The notes under the pieces: model-generated
The model's database searches: none
What the model was told of the DNA's origin: nothing
The model's input: only the letters and a program-made list of their open reading frames with translations
Program-made: the position numbers and the translations under genes
Shown: one piece after another, positions 38,112 to 47,954 of the stretch
Layout of the letters: every line of letters starts with the position of its first letter
Numbering within the stretch: position 1 is the stretch's first letter
Assembly: GCF_008124835.1 (NCBI RefSeq)
Contig: NZ_VNHW01000019.1
Span: 1-51,956, forward strand
DNA length: 51,956 nucleotides
Direction: 5' to 3'
Origin: Blastococcus xanthinilyticus
GTDB lineage: Bacteria; Actinomycetota; Actinomycetes; Mycobacteriales; Geodermatophilaceae

Positions 38112-39224
38112 GTGCCTCCCGACCTCCTCGTGCACCTCGTCGAGCCGGCCACCTGGCGGGCCGCGCTGAGCGACGGGGTGCTGCGACCGCCCTCCCTGGA
38201 GTCGGTGGGGTTCGTCCACCTGTCGCCGCCCGACCAGGTGCACGTGCCCGCGCAGGCGCTGTTCCCCGGCCGCCGCGACCTGGTCCTGCTCGTCGTCGAC
38301 CCCGCGCGGCTGCGCGACCCGGTGCGGTTCGAGCCGGGGCAGCCCGCCGATCCGGCCGGCCGGCTCTTCCCCCACCTGTACGGACCGCTGCCGACCCGCG
38401 CGGTGATCGCGGTGGTGCCCTACCGCCCGCCGGCACCGGTCGTGCTGCCGGCCCCGGACGACGCCCTCGGCCGGGCCCTGGCGCTGTACACCTCGCTGCC
38501 CCTCCGCCGGGCCGTGGGCATCGGGGACGTCCCGGGCGGCGTGGCGGTGCTGGACCCGGATCTCCCGCTCTCCCACGACAACAACCGGCTGCTGCTGACC
38601 GCGCCGGTCGACGCGGCGACCGTGGACGCCGCGGCGGAGGAGGTCGGCGGCAACGCCGGCTGGCCGCAGCGCGCCGCGCTGCTGGCGTGGCCGGACGCGG
38701 GCGCCGTGGCCGGGGAGCTGGCCGCCCGCGGGTGGCGCACCGAGGAGCTCGTGCTCATGGCCCGCCGCGGCGACCGGCCCGTGCGCGGCTCCGGCACACG
38801 CGCCGAGGTGGTCGACCAGCGGGAGGTCCACGACCTGTGGGCGCGCTCCTGGCGGCAGGGGCTGGCCTTCCTGGGCGACCGGCTGGACCCGGCGGTGGCG
38901 CAGCTCGTCGGCCGGGAGCGGCTGAACGACCGCGTGGTCGCCGTCACCGACGTCGTGGTCCGGGACGCCGGCCGCGTGGTGGCCGCCGGGCAGCTGCGGA
39001 TCGACGGGGCGACGGCGGCGGTGGAGTCGGTGCTCACCGACCCCGCCGCCCGCGGCCGGGGGTACGGCGACGCGGTGCTGACCCGGATCCTGGAGCTGGC
39101 CGCGGATGCGGGGTGCGACCTCGTCGTGCTCGAGGCCGCCGCGGACGACTGGCCGCGGCACTGGTACGCCCGGCGCGGGTTCGAGGCGGTCGGTTCGACC
39201 TGGTCGGCGGACCGGCCGGCCTGA
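38112..39224 (+). CDS. DUF952 - GNAT acetyltransferase fusion protein
   Basis: A 370-residue two-part protein. Residues 1-105 match DUF952: LVHLVEPATWRAALSDGVL, GFVHLSPPDQV, and FPHLYGPLPTRAV. Residues ~120-370 carry an acetyltransferase with SVLTDPAARGRGYGDAVL (acetyl-CoA loop) and HWYARRGFEAVG at the end. The central part (LSHDNNRLLL) resembles a degenerate first GNAT half. DUF952 usually occurs as a separate ~110-residue protein, so this is a fusion. It is probably leaderless from GTG 38112. It ends in a hairpin shared with cdsA. Confidence 0.82.
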   Translation: MPPDLLVHLVEPATWRAALSDGVLRPPSLESVGFVHLSPPDQVHVPAQALFPGRRDLVLLVVDPARLRDPVRFEPGQPADPAGRLFPHLYGPLPTRAVIAVVPYRPPAPVVLPAPDDALGRALALYTSLPLRRAVGIGDVPGGVAVLDPDLPLSHDNNRLLLTAPVDAATVDAAAEEVGGNAGWPQRAALLAWPDAGAVAGELAARGWRTEELVLMARRGDRPVRGSGTRAEVVDQREVHDLWARSWRQGLAFLGDRLDPAVAQLVGRERLNDRVVAVTDVVVRDAGRVVAAGQLRIDGATAAVESVLTDPAARGRGYGDAVLTRILELAADAGCDLVVLEAAADDWPRHWYARRGFEAVGSTWSADRPA

Positions 39225-39236
39225 CGATCAGGCCGG
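39216..39236. terminator. Shared convergent hairpin containing both stop codons
   Basis: CCGGCCTGA CGA TCAGGCCGG is a perfect 9-bp inverted repeat. The plus-strand TGA (39222-39224) ends the DUF952-GNAT gene and the minus-strand TGA (39230-39228) ends cdsA. Both stop codons lie in the stem and only three bases separate the genes. Confidence 0.75.
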
Positions 39237-40400
39237 GGCGACGAGCGCCAGCAGCAGGTAGGCGGTGGCCGCCGACGGCAGCAGCGAGTCGAGCCGGTCC
39301 ATGATCCCGCCGTGCCCGGGGAGCAAGTCGCCCATGTCCTTGATCCCGAGGTCGCGCTTGATCAGCGACTCGGCGAGGTCACCGACGGTCGACGACACCG
39401 CCAGCGCGGCACCGAACGCCAGCCCGCCCCACCAGGGGGCCTCCAGCGCGAACACGAGGATCGGCGTCGCCACCAGCATGCAGGCGAGCACCGACCCGGC
39501 CATGCCCTCCCACGACTTCTTGGGGCTGATCGACTTCGCCATCGCGTGCTTGCCGAACATGACCCCGGCCGCGTAGCCGCCGACGTCGCTGGCGATCACG
39601 GTGGTGATGAACGCGAGCACCCGGAAGGCCCCGTCCGCGGGGACGAGCAGCAGGACCGCGAAGCCGGCGAGGAAGGGCACGTAGAGCGCGGTGAGGATGC
39701 CGGCGGCGGCGTCCCTCCGGTAGCCCACCGGGCCGCCGGCCAGCCGCCACAGCAGGACGGCGACGGCGGTGAGGAAGAAACCGGTGATGAGTCCGGTGGG
39801 GCCACGGCTCCAGGCGAGCGCCTCCATGGCCAGCACCCCGACGAGCAGCGGCACCAGGGGGGCGTGGAACCCGCCCTTGGTCAGCGCACGGGTCAGCTCC
39901 ACGACGGCGACCAGGATGGCGGCGACGAGCACGCCGAGGAACGCCGGGCGCCAGATCAGCAGCGACGCGATGATGACGGCGACCAGGCCGACCCCGACGC
40001 CGATCGCCGCCCGGAGGTTCCGCCCGGCCCGGCTCACCGGCTGCTCGGTCGTCGGCAGCTGGGCGACCTCCTGCGCCGGCGGCACCGCGGTGGCTCCGTG
40101 CGGGTCCGCCGGCGGCACGGCCGCCGTCCCCGCCGGCTCGTCGTCCACCGGCACCGGCGCCCGGGAGGGCAGCGGCGGGAGCGGGCGCGAGCCGGTCCGG
40201 TGCACCGGGCCGGTGTCGCCGTCCCCCCGGCCGGGTCGCGGTGCCCCGCCACCGGCGGGCGCTCGCTCGCCGGACCCGGGGGCTCCGCCACCGGGCCGAG
40301 CCGCTCCGCCACCGGGCCGAGCCGTACCACCGCCGGGCCGCGGGAACGGCTCGGCGGCCGCGTGCAGGGAGCCCGGACGGTCGGCGGAGGGAGAGGTCAT
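39228..40400 (-). CDS. cdsA: Phosphatidate cytidylyltransferase (CDP-diglyceride synthase)
   Basis: Makes CDP-diacylglycerol for phospholipid synthesis in the membrane. The C-terminal ~265 residues hold about eight helices, the signature SISPKKSWEGMAGS, and LLPGHGGIMDRLDSLLPSA. The first ~125 residues are a disordered Pro/Gly/Arg-rich cytoplasmic extension, with GGGTARPGGGAARPGGGAPG-like repeats. I took ATG 40400; the weak ribosome-binding site leaves a later start possible. It lies 20 bases after frr in the conserved pyrH-frr-cdsA order. Confidence 0.94.
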   Translation of the reverse strand: MTSPSADRPGSLHAAAEPFPRPGGGTARPGGGAARPGGGAPGSGERAPAGGGAPRPGRGDGDTGPVHRTGSRPLPPLPSRAPVPVDDEPAGTAAVPPADPHGATAVPPAQEVAQLPTTEQPVSRAGRNLRAAIGVGVGLVAVIIASLLIWRPAFLGVLVAAILVAVVELTRALTKGGFHAPLVPLLVGVLAMEALAWSRGPTGLITGFFLTAVAVLLWRLAGGPVGYRRDAAAGILTALYVPFLAGFAVLLLVPADGAFRVLAFITTVIASDVGGYAAGVMFGKHAMAKSISPKKSWEGMAGSVLACMLVATPILVFALEAPWWGGLAFGAALAVSSTVGDLAESLIKRDLGIKDMGDLLPGHGGIMDRLDSLLPSAATAYLLLALVAPA

Positions 40401-40420
40401 GGCAGGTGGCCGCGCGGAGG

Positions 40421-40978
40421 TCAGACCTCGAGCAGCTCGGTCTCCTTGTTCTTCACCGCGTCGTCGATGCCGGCGGTGTGCTTGGCGGTGAGGTCGTCGA
40501 GCTCCTTCTCCGCGCGGCGGACCTCGTCCTCGCCGGCCTCGCCGTCCTTGACGATGCGGTCGAGCTCTTCCTTCGCGCGGCGCCGGATGTTGCGGATGGC
40601 GACCTTGGCGTCCTCACCCTTCGAACGGGCCATCTTGACCAGGTCGCGGCGGCGCTCCTCGGTCAGCTGCGGGAAGACCACGCGCAGCAGCTGACCGTCG
40701 TTGGTCGGGTTCACGCCCAGGTCGCTGTCGCGGATGGCCCGCTCGATCGCCTGCATCTGGCTGCTGTCGTAGGGCTTGATGACCGCCATGCGGGCCTCGG
40801 GCACGGTGATGGATGCCATCTGCGGCACCGGGGTGAAGGCGCCGTAGTAATCCACCACGATCTTGTTGAACATCGAGGGGGCCGCGCGCCCGGTGCGGAC
40901 CGAGCCCAGGTCCTCCCGCGCCACCGAGAGCGCCTTGTCCATCCGCTCCTCGGCGTCGAGCAGGGTGTCGTCGATCAC
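40421..40978 (-). CDS. frr: Ribosome recycling factor
   Basis: Splits post-termination ribosomes together with EF-G. The 185-residue product has the usual length and signatures: [46 protein letters not shown] and [15 protein letters not shown]. The start is GTG 40978 with GGAGGG seven bases upstream. It follows pyrH by 79 bases. Confidence 0.97.
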   Translation of the reverse strand: MIDDTLLDAEERMDKALSVAREDLGSVRTGRAAPSMFNKIVVDYYGAFTPVPQMASITVPEARMAVIKPYDSSQMQAIERAIRDSDLGVNPTNDGQLLRVVFPQLTEERRRDLVKMARSKGEDAKVAIRNIRRRAKEELDRIVKDGEAGEDEVRRAEKELDDLTAKHTAGIDDAVKNKETELLEV

Positions 40979-41057
40979 GGGTTGTCCCTCCTGCGGCCTG
41001 CCCCTCCGGATGGGGAGCTCGTCGGGCCGTCGTCCTCGTCGATGCCGATCGCGCCGG

Positions 41058-41828
41058 TCAGGCCGGCTGGCTGATCAGCGTGCCGATCCTCTCACCTGCC
41101 ACCGCTCGCGCGATGTTGCCGTCCTCCAGCAGGTTGAACACCACGATGGGCATCCGGTTCTCCATCGAGAGGCTGATCGCGGTCGCGTCGGCGACCTTCA
41201 GCTCGTCGGCGAGGACGGTGGCGTAGTCCAGGTCCGTGTACATGGTGGCGGCCGGGTTGTGCCGCGGGTCGTCGTCGTAGACGCCGTCGACCCCGTTCTT
41301 CGCCATGAGCAGCACCTGGCAGCCGATCTCCAGGGCGCGCTGCGCGGCGACGGTGTCGGTGGAGAAGTACGGCATCCCGGCGCCGGCGCCGAAGATGACC
41401 AGGCGCCCCTTCTCCAGGTGCCGGACGGCCTTCCGCGGGATGTAGGGCTCGGCGACCTGCCCCATGGTGATCGCCGTCTGCACCCGGGTCTCCAGGCCGA
41501 CCTGCTCGCAGAACGCCTGCAGGGCCAGCGCGTTCATGACCGTGCCGAGCATGCCCATGTAGTCGGCGTGCCGGCGGTCCATACCGGCCTGCGCCAGCTC
41601 CGCGCCGCGGAAGAAGTTGCCGCCGCCGACGACGATGGCCACCTGCGTCCCGCCGTGCACGACGTCGGCCAGCTGCTGGGCGATGCTGTGCACGATGCCC
41701 GAGTCGACGCCCACCTTCCCCCCGCCGAAAGCCTCACCGGACAGCTTCAGCAGCACCCGCTGGTAGCCGCTGCCTTCGGCCGGCTGGAACGCGCTGGGTG
41801 CGGACAAGGGGGTGGTCGTGTCGGTCAA
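41058..41828 (-). CDS. pyrH: UMP kinase
   Basis: Phosphorylates UMP to UDP; a hexameric amino acid kinase-fold enzyme regulated by GTP and UTP. The 256-residue product shows [42 protein letters not shown] and [14 protein letters not shown]. The only usable start is TTG 41828; upstream in-frame codons offer no ATG or GTG, and the ribosome-binding site is weak. That suggests modest translation. Two hairpins lie between tsf and this gene. Confidence 0.95.
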   Translation of the reverse strand: MTDTTTPLSAPSAFQPAEGSGYQRVLLKLSGEAFGGGKVGVDSGIVHSIAQQLADVVHGGTQVAIVVGGGNFFRGAELAQAGMDRRHADYMGMLGTVMNALALQAFCEQVGLETRVQTAITMGQVAEPYIPRKAVRHLEKGRLVIFGAGAGMPYFSTDTVAAQRALEIGCQVLLMAKNGVDGVYDDDPRHNPAATMYTDLDYATVLADELKVADATAISLSMENRMPIVVFNLLEDGNIARAVAGERIGTLISQPA

Positions 41829-41880
41829 CGGGTCAACATCCCTGGGGTCGTGGCGGTGACTGCCGGTTCGGTGGATCCTG

Positions 41881-41922
41881 CCGCATCGCGCCGTCCGGCT
41901 CCTGCCGGAGGACGGGATGCGG
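41881..41922 (-). other. Large imperfect hairpin upstream of pyrH
   Basis: On the minus strand the outer arms CCGCATC and GATGCGG enclose a second helix (CCGT...ACGG) and an inner CCGGC AGGA GCCGG helix. It lies 53 bases before the pyrH start and just after the tsf terminator. It could be a back-up terminator or a pyrH leader structure. The inner sequence CCGTCCTCCGGC loosely recalls the TCCTCCGG core of the dispersed repeat. Confidence 0.5.
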
Positions 41923-41938
41923 GCTGCGCCGGACAGAC

Positions 41939-41975
41939 GACCGGCCCCGTCCCACGGCGGGGAACGGGGCCGGTC
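41939..41975 (-). terminator. Terminator hairpin after tsf
   Basis: GACCGGCCCCGT and ACGGGGCCGGTC form a perfect 12-bp stem with a 13-base loop, about 20 bases after the tsf stop codon. No T-run follows. Confidence 0.85.
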
Positions 41976-41994
41976 ATCAGTACCGGGGTGCGAC

Positions 41995-42810
41995 TCAGGC
42001 CTGGCCGACCTCGAAGCGCGCGAAGCGCTCGACGGTCAGGCCGGCCTCGTCGACGATCTGCTTGACCGTGCGCTTGGGCTCGGTGATCGACGGCTGCTCG
42101 AGCAGGACGAAGTCCTTGTAGTAGGCGTTGACCCGACCCTCGACGATCTTGGTGATCGCCTGCTCGGGCTTGCCCTCCTCCTTGGCGGTCTGCTCGGCCA
42201 CCCGGCGCTCGGTCTCGACCGCCTCGGCCGGGACCTCCTCGCGGGTGAGGTAGCGCGGCCGCGCGGCCGCGATGTGCATCGCCAGGCTGCGGGCGGCGTC
42301 CTCGCTGCCACCGGAGTACTGCACCGCGACGCCGATGGCCGGGGGCAGGTCGGTGGCGCGCTTGTGCAGGTAGACGGCGGTGCTGCCGTCGAAGGCGACG
42401 AAGCGCGAGAGGACCAGCTTCTCGCCGATGCGGGCGGACTCGCCCTCGACGAGCTTCTCGACGGTCTGGCCGTCGACCTCGGTGGCCAGCAGCGCGGCGG
42501 CGTCGGCCGGCGTGGACTGCAGGCCGATCTCGAGCAGCCGCTCGGCGAGCTTCATGAAGTCCGCGTTCTTGGCGACGAAGTCGGTCTCGCAGTCGAGCTC
42601 GAGCAGTGCGCCGTCGCGGCTGACGACGATGCCGTTGGTCGTCGATCGCTCGAGGCGCTTGCCGACGTCCTTGGCGCCCTTGACCCGGAGCAGCTCGATG
42701 GCCTTGTCGTACTCGCCGTCGGCCTCGGTCAGGGCCTTCTTGGCGTCCATCATGCCGGCGCCGGTGGCGTCGCGGAGACGCTTGACGTCGGCTGCGGTGA
42801 AGGCAGGCAT
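41995..42810 (-). CDS. tsf: Elongation factor Ts
   Basis: Exchanges GDP for GTP on EF-Tu. The 271-residue protein has the UBA-like N terminus [26 protein letters not shown], the core [17 protein letters not shown], and [16 protein letters not shown]. It ends near [19 protein letters not shown] 42810 has an AGGGAAGA-type ribosome-binding site. It follows rpsB, but a 16-bp hairpin separates them. Confidence 0.97.
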   Translation of the reverse strand: MPAFTAADVKRLRDATGAGMMDAKKALTEADGEYDKAIELLRVKGAKDVGKRLERSTTNGIVVSRDGALLELDCETDFVAKNADFMKLAERLLEIGLQSTPADAAALLATEVDGQTVEKLVEGESARIGEKLVLSRFVAFDGSTAVYLHKRATDLPPAIGVAVQYSGGSEDAARSLAMHIAAARPRYLTREEVPAEAVETERRVAEQTAKEEGKPEQAITKIVEGRVNAYYKDFVLLEQPSITEPKRTVKQIVDEAGLTVERFARFEVGQA

Positions 42811-42859
42811 GTCTCTTCCCTCTGGTCAGGTGGTGCGTGCTGTGGATCGGCCGCGCGGC

Positions 42860-42896
42860 GGCGCCGTCCCCCCGCCCTCAGCGGGGGGACGGCGCC
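42860..42896 (-). terminator. Strong hairpin between rpsB and tsf
   Basis: GGCGCCGTCCCCCCGC and GCGGGGGGACGGCGCC form a perfect 16-bp stem with a CCTCA-type five-base loop, seven bases after the rpsB stop. It is the strongest hairpin in the window and lies inside what is usually one operon, so it likely attenuates or processes the rpsB-tsf message. Confidence 0.85.
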
Positions 42897-42902
42897 GGAC
42901 CG

Positions 42903-43838
<936 letters not shown>

Positions 43839-44029
43839 ATCGCAGCCTCTCTGCTTCCGCGCGCGGCCGGAGCCGCGCGGATTCGGTTGTCGCGGGCACC
43901 GGGTGGCGCCCGCCCTGGCGTCCTGCGGCACCACTCCCCCGGCTGGGCCGGGACCGAGGTGGCGACTGCCCCGCCGATCGGCGGGAGAAGGACGCGCGAA
44001 GTCGACCCGTCGGACGGGCCGCACCGGAC

Positions 44030-44035
44030 AGCATA
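44030..44035 (-). promoter_or_regulatory. rpsB promoter -10 box (TATGCT)
   Basis: TATGCT on the minus strand is a good -10 hexamer; the -35 region is weak. It would give an rpsB leader of about 185 bases, containing the hairpin CGCGCGG CTCCGG CCGCGCG near 43861-43880. The 292-base gap between rpsB and the M23 gene holds no coding sequence. Confidence 0.5.
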
Positions 44036-44130
44036 CGCGAGCGCCGGAGCGCGTTTCCCCAGCTGCCCGGGGGATCCACAGATGCCGCGGGCTCCTGCCG
44101 TCCCGCGCCGCTGGCGCCCAGGCTGGCGGC

Positions 44131-45621
44131 ATGCGATCCGCGTCGGCCCTCGTCGTCACGGTCCTCGCGCTGAGCGCCCTCGGGCCGGCCGTGGCCCTGG
44201 CCGGCCCGGAGAACCGGGCGGCGGTGCAGACGCGTCCGGGCGGAGGCTGGTCGGCCCCGCTGCCCGGCGAGCTGACGGTGACCCGTCCGTTCGATCCGCC
44301 GCCGCACCGCTACGGGCCCGGACACCGTGGCGCCGACCTCGCCGGAGCGACGGGCGCCCCGGTGCTGGCGGCCGGTGACGGCGTCGTCGTGTTCGCCGGA
44401 ATGGTGGCCGGCCGCCCGGTGGTGAGCGTGGACCATGCCGGCGGTCTGCGGACGACGTACGAGCCGGTGGAGCCGGCGGTCGGCGCGGGTGCCCTCGTCG
44501 CACGCGGCTCGCGGCTCGGCGTGCTGGCCGCCGGGCACGAGGGCTGCCCCGCGTCGGCCTGCCTGCACTGGGGGCTGCGCCGGGGCGAGGACTACCGGGA
44601 CCCGCTCCTGCTGCTCGTGGTGCGGGTCCGGCTGCTGCCGTTCGGCGGCGACGCGCTCAGCCCGGCGACCGTCCGGTCCAGATCGTCCAGCGGTCGGCCT
44701 CCACCAGCGGCCCCTCGGGTAGCCGGTGGCGCAGCTGGTCGACCAGGTGGCCCAGCTCGTCGTCGCCGAGCTCGTGCAGGATCGAACGGCCGGTGCGCTG
44801 CCCGACCTCGGCGAGGTAGTCCTCGCGGTCGCGGTACCGGCGGCGGGTCTCCCAGAGCGACGTGCTGCCGATGTCGTCGAGCCCCGCCGCCCGGAACGCC
44901 TCGGCGACGGCGCTGCTGGTCGGCCGTCGGGCGACCTCGACCGCCAGGAGTCGGGGAAAGACCTCGAACAGCCAGCCGCGCGGGTGCGTCGGGGAGCCCG
45001 GGAGGGCGACGTCCTCGGGCGTGCGGTCCTGCACGAGGTACGTGCCACCAGGGCGGAGGAGTCGGGCCGCCTCACGCGCCACGGCGGTCAGGTCGGGCAC
45101 GTGGTGCACCAGCGCACGGGCGAAGACGACGTCCGCGGCACCCGCCGGCAGGCCGGTCGCGGCCGCGTCACCCGGGTGGAACTCGACCCCGGGCAGGTCC
45201 CCGTGGGAGTCCCGCGCCGCATCGAGGATCGGCGCGCTCGAGTCCACCCCGACGACCCGGGCCGCGCCGAGGTCGTGCCAGGCCCGGGTGTAGGTGCCGC
45301 CGCCGCACCCGACGTCGACCACGACCGCGCCGGCCGGGTCGACCAGCCCCGGCATGGCGTGGGCCCACGAAGGGTCCGCGGTCCGCCCGGAGTAGGTGCG
45401 TCGGTTCGCGGCGTCGTGGAAGTCGATCGGCACGGAGCCCTTCCTACGTCGGGCCGGCGACCGCGGGAGCGGCCGGCTCCGGCTGCACCGCCCGGGTGAC
45501 GACCCAGCGGTGCTTCCCGATCTGCCGGCTGCGCTCGAACCCGTGCGCCTCGAACAGGGACACCGTCCCGTTGTGCAGGAAGGAGGCCGAGACCTTCCGG
45601 GCGGCGGCGTCCTCCGGGTAG
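44131..45621 (+). CDS. M23 family peptidase (LytM-like), frame lacks a nearby stop
   Basis: The supported part is residues 1-178 (44131 to about 44665). It has a signal peptide ([20 protein letters not shown], cleaved after VALA-G), then an M23 fold with [21 protein letters not shown] (HxxxD zinc motif), [15 protein letters not shown] and [12 protein letters not shown] (HxH-like end motif, here HWG). Normally such genes stop just after the LLP strand. Here the frame stays open for a further ~318 codons, antisense to the methyltransferase and GNAT genes, until 45621. The tail is arginine- and proline-rich shadow sequence. The true C terminus is uncertain; stop loss or an unseen frameshift is likely. 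It acts in the periplasm/cell wall. Confidence 0.6.
   Translation: MRSASALVVTVLALSALGPAVALAGPENRAAVQTRPGGGWSAPLPGELTVTRPFDPPPHRYGPGHRGADLAGATGAPVLAAGDGVVVFAGMVAGRPVVSVDHAGGLRTTYEPVEPAVGAGALVARGSRLGVLAAGHEGCPASACLHWGLRRGEDYRDPLLLLVVRVRLLPFGGDALSPATVRSRSSSGRPPPAAPRVAGGAAGRPGGPARRRRARAGSNGRCAARPRRGSPRGRGTGGGSPRATCCRCRRAPPPGTPRRRRCWSAVGRPRPPGVGERPRTASRAGASGSPGGRRPRACGPARGTCHQGGGVGPPHAPRRSGRARGAPAHGRRRRPRHPPAGRSRPRHPGGTRPRAGPRGSPAPHRGSARSSPPRRPGPRRGRARPGCRCRRRTRRRPRPRRPGRPAPAWRGPTKGPRSARSRCVGSRRRGSRSARSPSYVGPATAGAAGSGCTARVTTQRCFPICRLRSNPCASNRDTVPLCRKEAETFRAAASSG
44657..45433 (-). CDS. Class I SAM-dependent methyltransferase
   Basis: A 258-residue methyltransferase. The SAM loop is [16 protein letters not shown], followed by [44 protein letters not shown] and [18 protein letters not shown]. 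The length and the late [12 protein letters not shown] part resemble small-molecule methyltransferases; the substrate is unknown. I chose GTG 45433 because GGAAGG lies five bases upstream; the longer frame to 45640 lies in the GNAT gene. It is ten bases after the GNAT gene, so co-transcribed. Confidence 0.88.
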   Translation of the reverse strand: MPIDFHDAANRRTYSGRTADPSWAHAMPGLVDPAGAVVVDVGCGGGTYTRAWHDLGAARVVGVDSSAPILDAARDSHGDLPGVEFHPGDAAATGLPAGAADVVFARALVHHVPDLTAVAREAARLLRPGGTYLVQDRTPEDVALPGSPTHPRGWLFEVFPRLLAVEVARRPTSSAVAEAFRAAGLDDIGSTSLWETRRRYRDREDYLAEVGQRTGRSILHELGDDELGHLVDQLRHRLPEGPLVEADRWTIWTGRSPG

Positions 45622-46049
45622 CTCTCGACCACTCCGCCACCGTGACGGGCGATCTCGTTCAGCGCACCGCCCAGCGCAGCGGCGGAGACGCCCCGCCGCC
45701 GGTGCCCGCGGTCGACGAAGAAGCAGGTGATCCGCCAGTCCGGCAGGGCTGCCAGTCCGTCGGTGTAGGCCCGCTGGTGCTTGATCCGGGGCAGCTCGTC
45801 CGTGCTGCCGAACTGGCACCACCCGACGCAGTCCGCGCCGTCGTACACCAGCGCGGCGTGCGCCTCGCCGCGCCACACGAGGGCTTCCTTGTCCCGCCGG
45901 TTCTCAGCGGGCCCCTTCGGGCCACCCGGACGGCGCGCGTGGAAGGCCATGCACCAGCAGCCACCCCAGACGCCGTCGTGCCGCTCGACGAGCCGCGCGA
46001 AATCGCCCCACGTGGCCCCGTCGAGAGCTTTCGTCGCCAGTGCGGTCAT
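45444..46049 (-). CDS. GNAT family N-acetyltransferase
   Basis: A 201-residue acetyltransferase. The acetyl-CoA loop region is CFFVDRGHRRRGVSAAALGGAL. A cysteine-rich early segment (GGCWCMAFHARRPGG) and [20 protein letters not shown] match a GNAT subgroup common in actinobacteria. The substrate is unknown. It lies upstream of the methyltransferase and 42 bases from the sigma-factor stop. Confidence 0.85.
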   Translation of the reverse strand: MTALATKALDGATWGDFARLVERHDGVWGGCWCMAFHARRPGGPKGPAENRRDKEALVWRGEAHAALVYDGADCVGWCQFGSTDELPRIKHQRAYTDGLAALPDWRITCFFVDRGHRRRGVSAAALGGALNEIARHGGGVVESYPEDAAARKVSASFLHNGTVSLFEAHGFERSRQIGKHRWVVTRAVQPEPAAPAVAGPT

Positions 46050-46091
46050 CTGCGCCCTCGATCCGGTTAGGCCGGTGCCGGGTCGCCGGGA

Positions 46092-46892
46092 TCAGGCGAT
46101 GTCGGCGAGCTTGGTGCGCAGGTGCAGCACGGCCTTGGTGTGCAGCTGGCAGATCCGGCTCTCGGTGACCCCGAGGACGCGGCCGATGTCGGCGAGCGTG
46201 AGGCCCTCGAAGTAGTAGAGGGACACCACGACCTTCTCCCGCTCGGGCAGCTGCTCGACGGCGCGGGCGAGCAACTGGCGGGCCTCGCCGTGCTCGGCCA
46301 TCGCCTGGGGGTCCAGCGCGGTGGGGTCCTGGAGGGTGTCACCGAGCCGCGGCGAGCCGCCGTCGTCGTCGGTGAGCAGCTCGTCGAGGGCGACGACGTT
46401 GACCAGGGACAGCTGACCGAGGAACTTGCGGATGTCCTCGACGTCCATGTCCATGGCGGCGGCGACCTCTTCGTCGCTCGGCGTCCGGTGCAGCTTGCTC
46501 TCCAGCTCGGCGACGGCACGCTCGAAGGCGCGCGCCTTGACCCGCACCGACCGCGGGATCCAGTCGGTGTTGCGCAGCTCGTCGATGATCGCGCCGCGGA
46601 TCCGGGCCATCGCGTAGCTCTCGAACTTGACCTCCCGGGTCGGCTCGTAGCGCGTGATCGCGTCGATCAGCCCGAAGGTGCCGTAGGAGATCAGGTCCGC
46701 CTGCTCGACGTGCGCGGGCAGACCGCTGCCCACCCGGCCGGCGACGTACTTCACCAAGGGCGCGTAGTGCAGGATCAGCCGGTCGCGCAGGGCCGCGTCC
46801 CGGCCGTCGACGTACCGCCGCCACAGGTCGGCCAGCAGGGCGTCGGCGTCCTCACCGGACTCGTCGATCCGGCGGATGGTTGCCTCAGACAC
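46092..46892 (-). CDS. whiG: RNA polymerase sigma factor, WhiG/FliA type
   Basis: A 266-residue alternative sigma factor. Region 2 is seen in [20 protein letters not shown] and [38 protein letters not shown] and [18 protein letters not shown] are diagnostic of the FliA/WhiG class. Region 4 contains [21 protein letters not shown]. In Streptomyces WhiG commits aerial hyphae to sporulation, and its gene likewise lies near dprA and rpsB; in motile relatives the same class drives flagellar genes. Which applies cannot be told here. GTG 46892 has GAGGAG seven bases upstream. Confidence 0.9.
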   Translation of the reverse strand: MSEATIRRIDESGEDADALLADLWRRYVDGRDAALRDRLILHYAPLVKYVAGRVGSGLPAHVEQADLISYGTFGLIDAITRYEPTREVKFESYAMARIRGAIIDELRNTDWIPRSVRVKARAFERAVAELESKLHRTPSDEEVAAAMDMDVEDIRKFLGQLSLVNVVALDELLTDDDGGSPRLGDTLQDPTALDPQAMAEHGEARQLLARAVEQLPEREKVVVSLYYFEGLTLADIGRVLGVTESRICQLHTKAVLHLRTKLADIA

Positions 46893-46984
46893 GGTCGCGC
46901 TCCTCGGTGGTGCTGCAGGGGCCCCGTCCGTGGGCCCGCCTGGTGATGACTTCCGCCGTCCGCGCACTACCCGGCCGCCGGGCC

Positions 46985-47923
46985 TCAGGCACGTGGATGC
47001 GCCTGGGCATGGACGGCACGGAGCCGTTCGACCGTCACGTGCGTGTAGATCTGCGTCGTCGCGAGGCTAGCGTGGCCGAGCAACTCCTGGACGGAACGCA
47101 GGTCCGCGCCGCCCTCGAGCACGTGGGTGGCGGCGGAGTGCCGCAGCCCGTGCGGACCGATGTCCGGCGCGCCCGGCACGCCCGCCGTCGCGGCGTGCAC
47201 GGTGCGCCGGGCCTCCCGGGCGTCGAGCCGCCGCCCGCGCAGCCCGAGCAGCAGGGCCGGGCCGGAGTCGGGCGTCGCCAGGACCGGGCGGCCGCGGGTC
47301 AGCCAGGCGCCCAGCGCCCGCTCGGCGGGCACCCCGTAGGGGACGCTGCGCTCCTTGCGGCCCTTGCCCAGGACGCGCAGCAGCCGGCGGCCGCGGTCCA
47401 CGTCGTCGACGTCGAGCCCGACGAGCTCGCTCACGCGGATGCCGCTGGCGTACAGCAGCTCCAGGACGACGGCGTCGCGCAGCTGCACCGGCTCGTCGGC
47501 GCCGGCGGCGGTCTCGACCAGCGCGCGGGCCTGGTCGGGAGCGAGCACGTCCGGCAACGTGCGGTGGGCCTTGGGGCTCACCAGCCGCTGGCCGACGTCC
47601 TCGGGGGTCAGGGCGGCGCGGTGCAGCCACGCGGTGAAGGAGCGGGCGGCCGAGGCGTGCCGGGCGGTGGTCGACCGGCCGTGGCCGCGCGTGCGCCCCT
47701 GCGCCAGCCAGCTGCGCAGGGTGGCCAGGTCGAGCTCGTGGGGCTGGGTGCCGCTGCGCCGGGCCAGGTGGTCCAGCAGCCGGGCGACGTCACCGACGTA
47801 GCCGCGCACCGTGTTCCCCGAGAGGTCCCGCTGGGCGCTCAGGTGCTCCTCGTACCCGGCGAGCGCCTCGGCCAGCGCCGGGGGCAGCCCGGCGCGGACC
47901 TCGGCGGTGCTGGGGGTGGCCAC
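46985..47923 (-). CDS. xerC: Tyrosine recombinase XerC
   Basis: Resolves chromosome dimers at dif. The 312-residue product has the SAM-like N domain ([22 protein letters not shown]). The catalytic residues are Arg in [28 protein letters not shown] (H-x-x-R), [13 protein letters not shown] (His and nucleophile Tyr). The start is GTG 47923, 31 bases after the dprA stop; an open frame to 48103 lies in dprA. The position between dprA and the sigma factor is conserved in actinobacteria, which favours housekeeping XerC over a mobile integrase. Confidence 0.92.
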   Translation of the reverse strand: MATPSTAEVRAGLPPALAEALAGYEEHLSAQRDLSGNTVRGYVGDVARLLDHLARRSGTQPHELDLATLRSWLAQGRTRGHGRSTTARHASAARSFTAWLHRAALTPEDVGQRLVSPKAHRTLPDVLAPDQARALVETAAGADEPVQLRDAVVLELLYASGIRVSELVGLDVDDVDRGRRLLRVLGKGRKERSVPYGVPAERALGAWLTRGRPVLATPDSGPALLLGLRGRRLDAREARRTVHAATAGVPGAPDIGPHGLRHSAATHVLEGGADLRSVQELLGHASLATTQIYTHVTVERLRAVHAQAHPRA

Positions 47924-47954
47924 GGGGGCACGGTCCGTCGGCGTCCGCCGCCGG

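Noticed and set aside
44665..45621. A genuine C-terminal domain fused to the M23 peptidase
   Set aside because: The sequence is exactly antisense to a methyltransferase and a GNAT gene with clear motifs and ribosome-binding sites; it is Arg/Pro-rich without features.
46985..47923. The tyrosine recombinase as the integrase of a comM-locus element
   Set aside because: Its position beside dprA and the sigma factor is conserved in actinobacteria and its motifs are those of housekeeping XerC.
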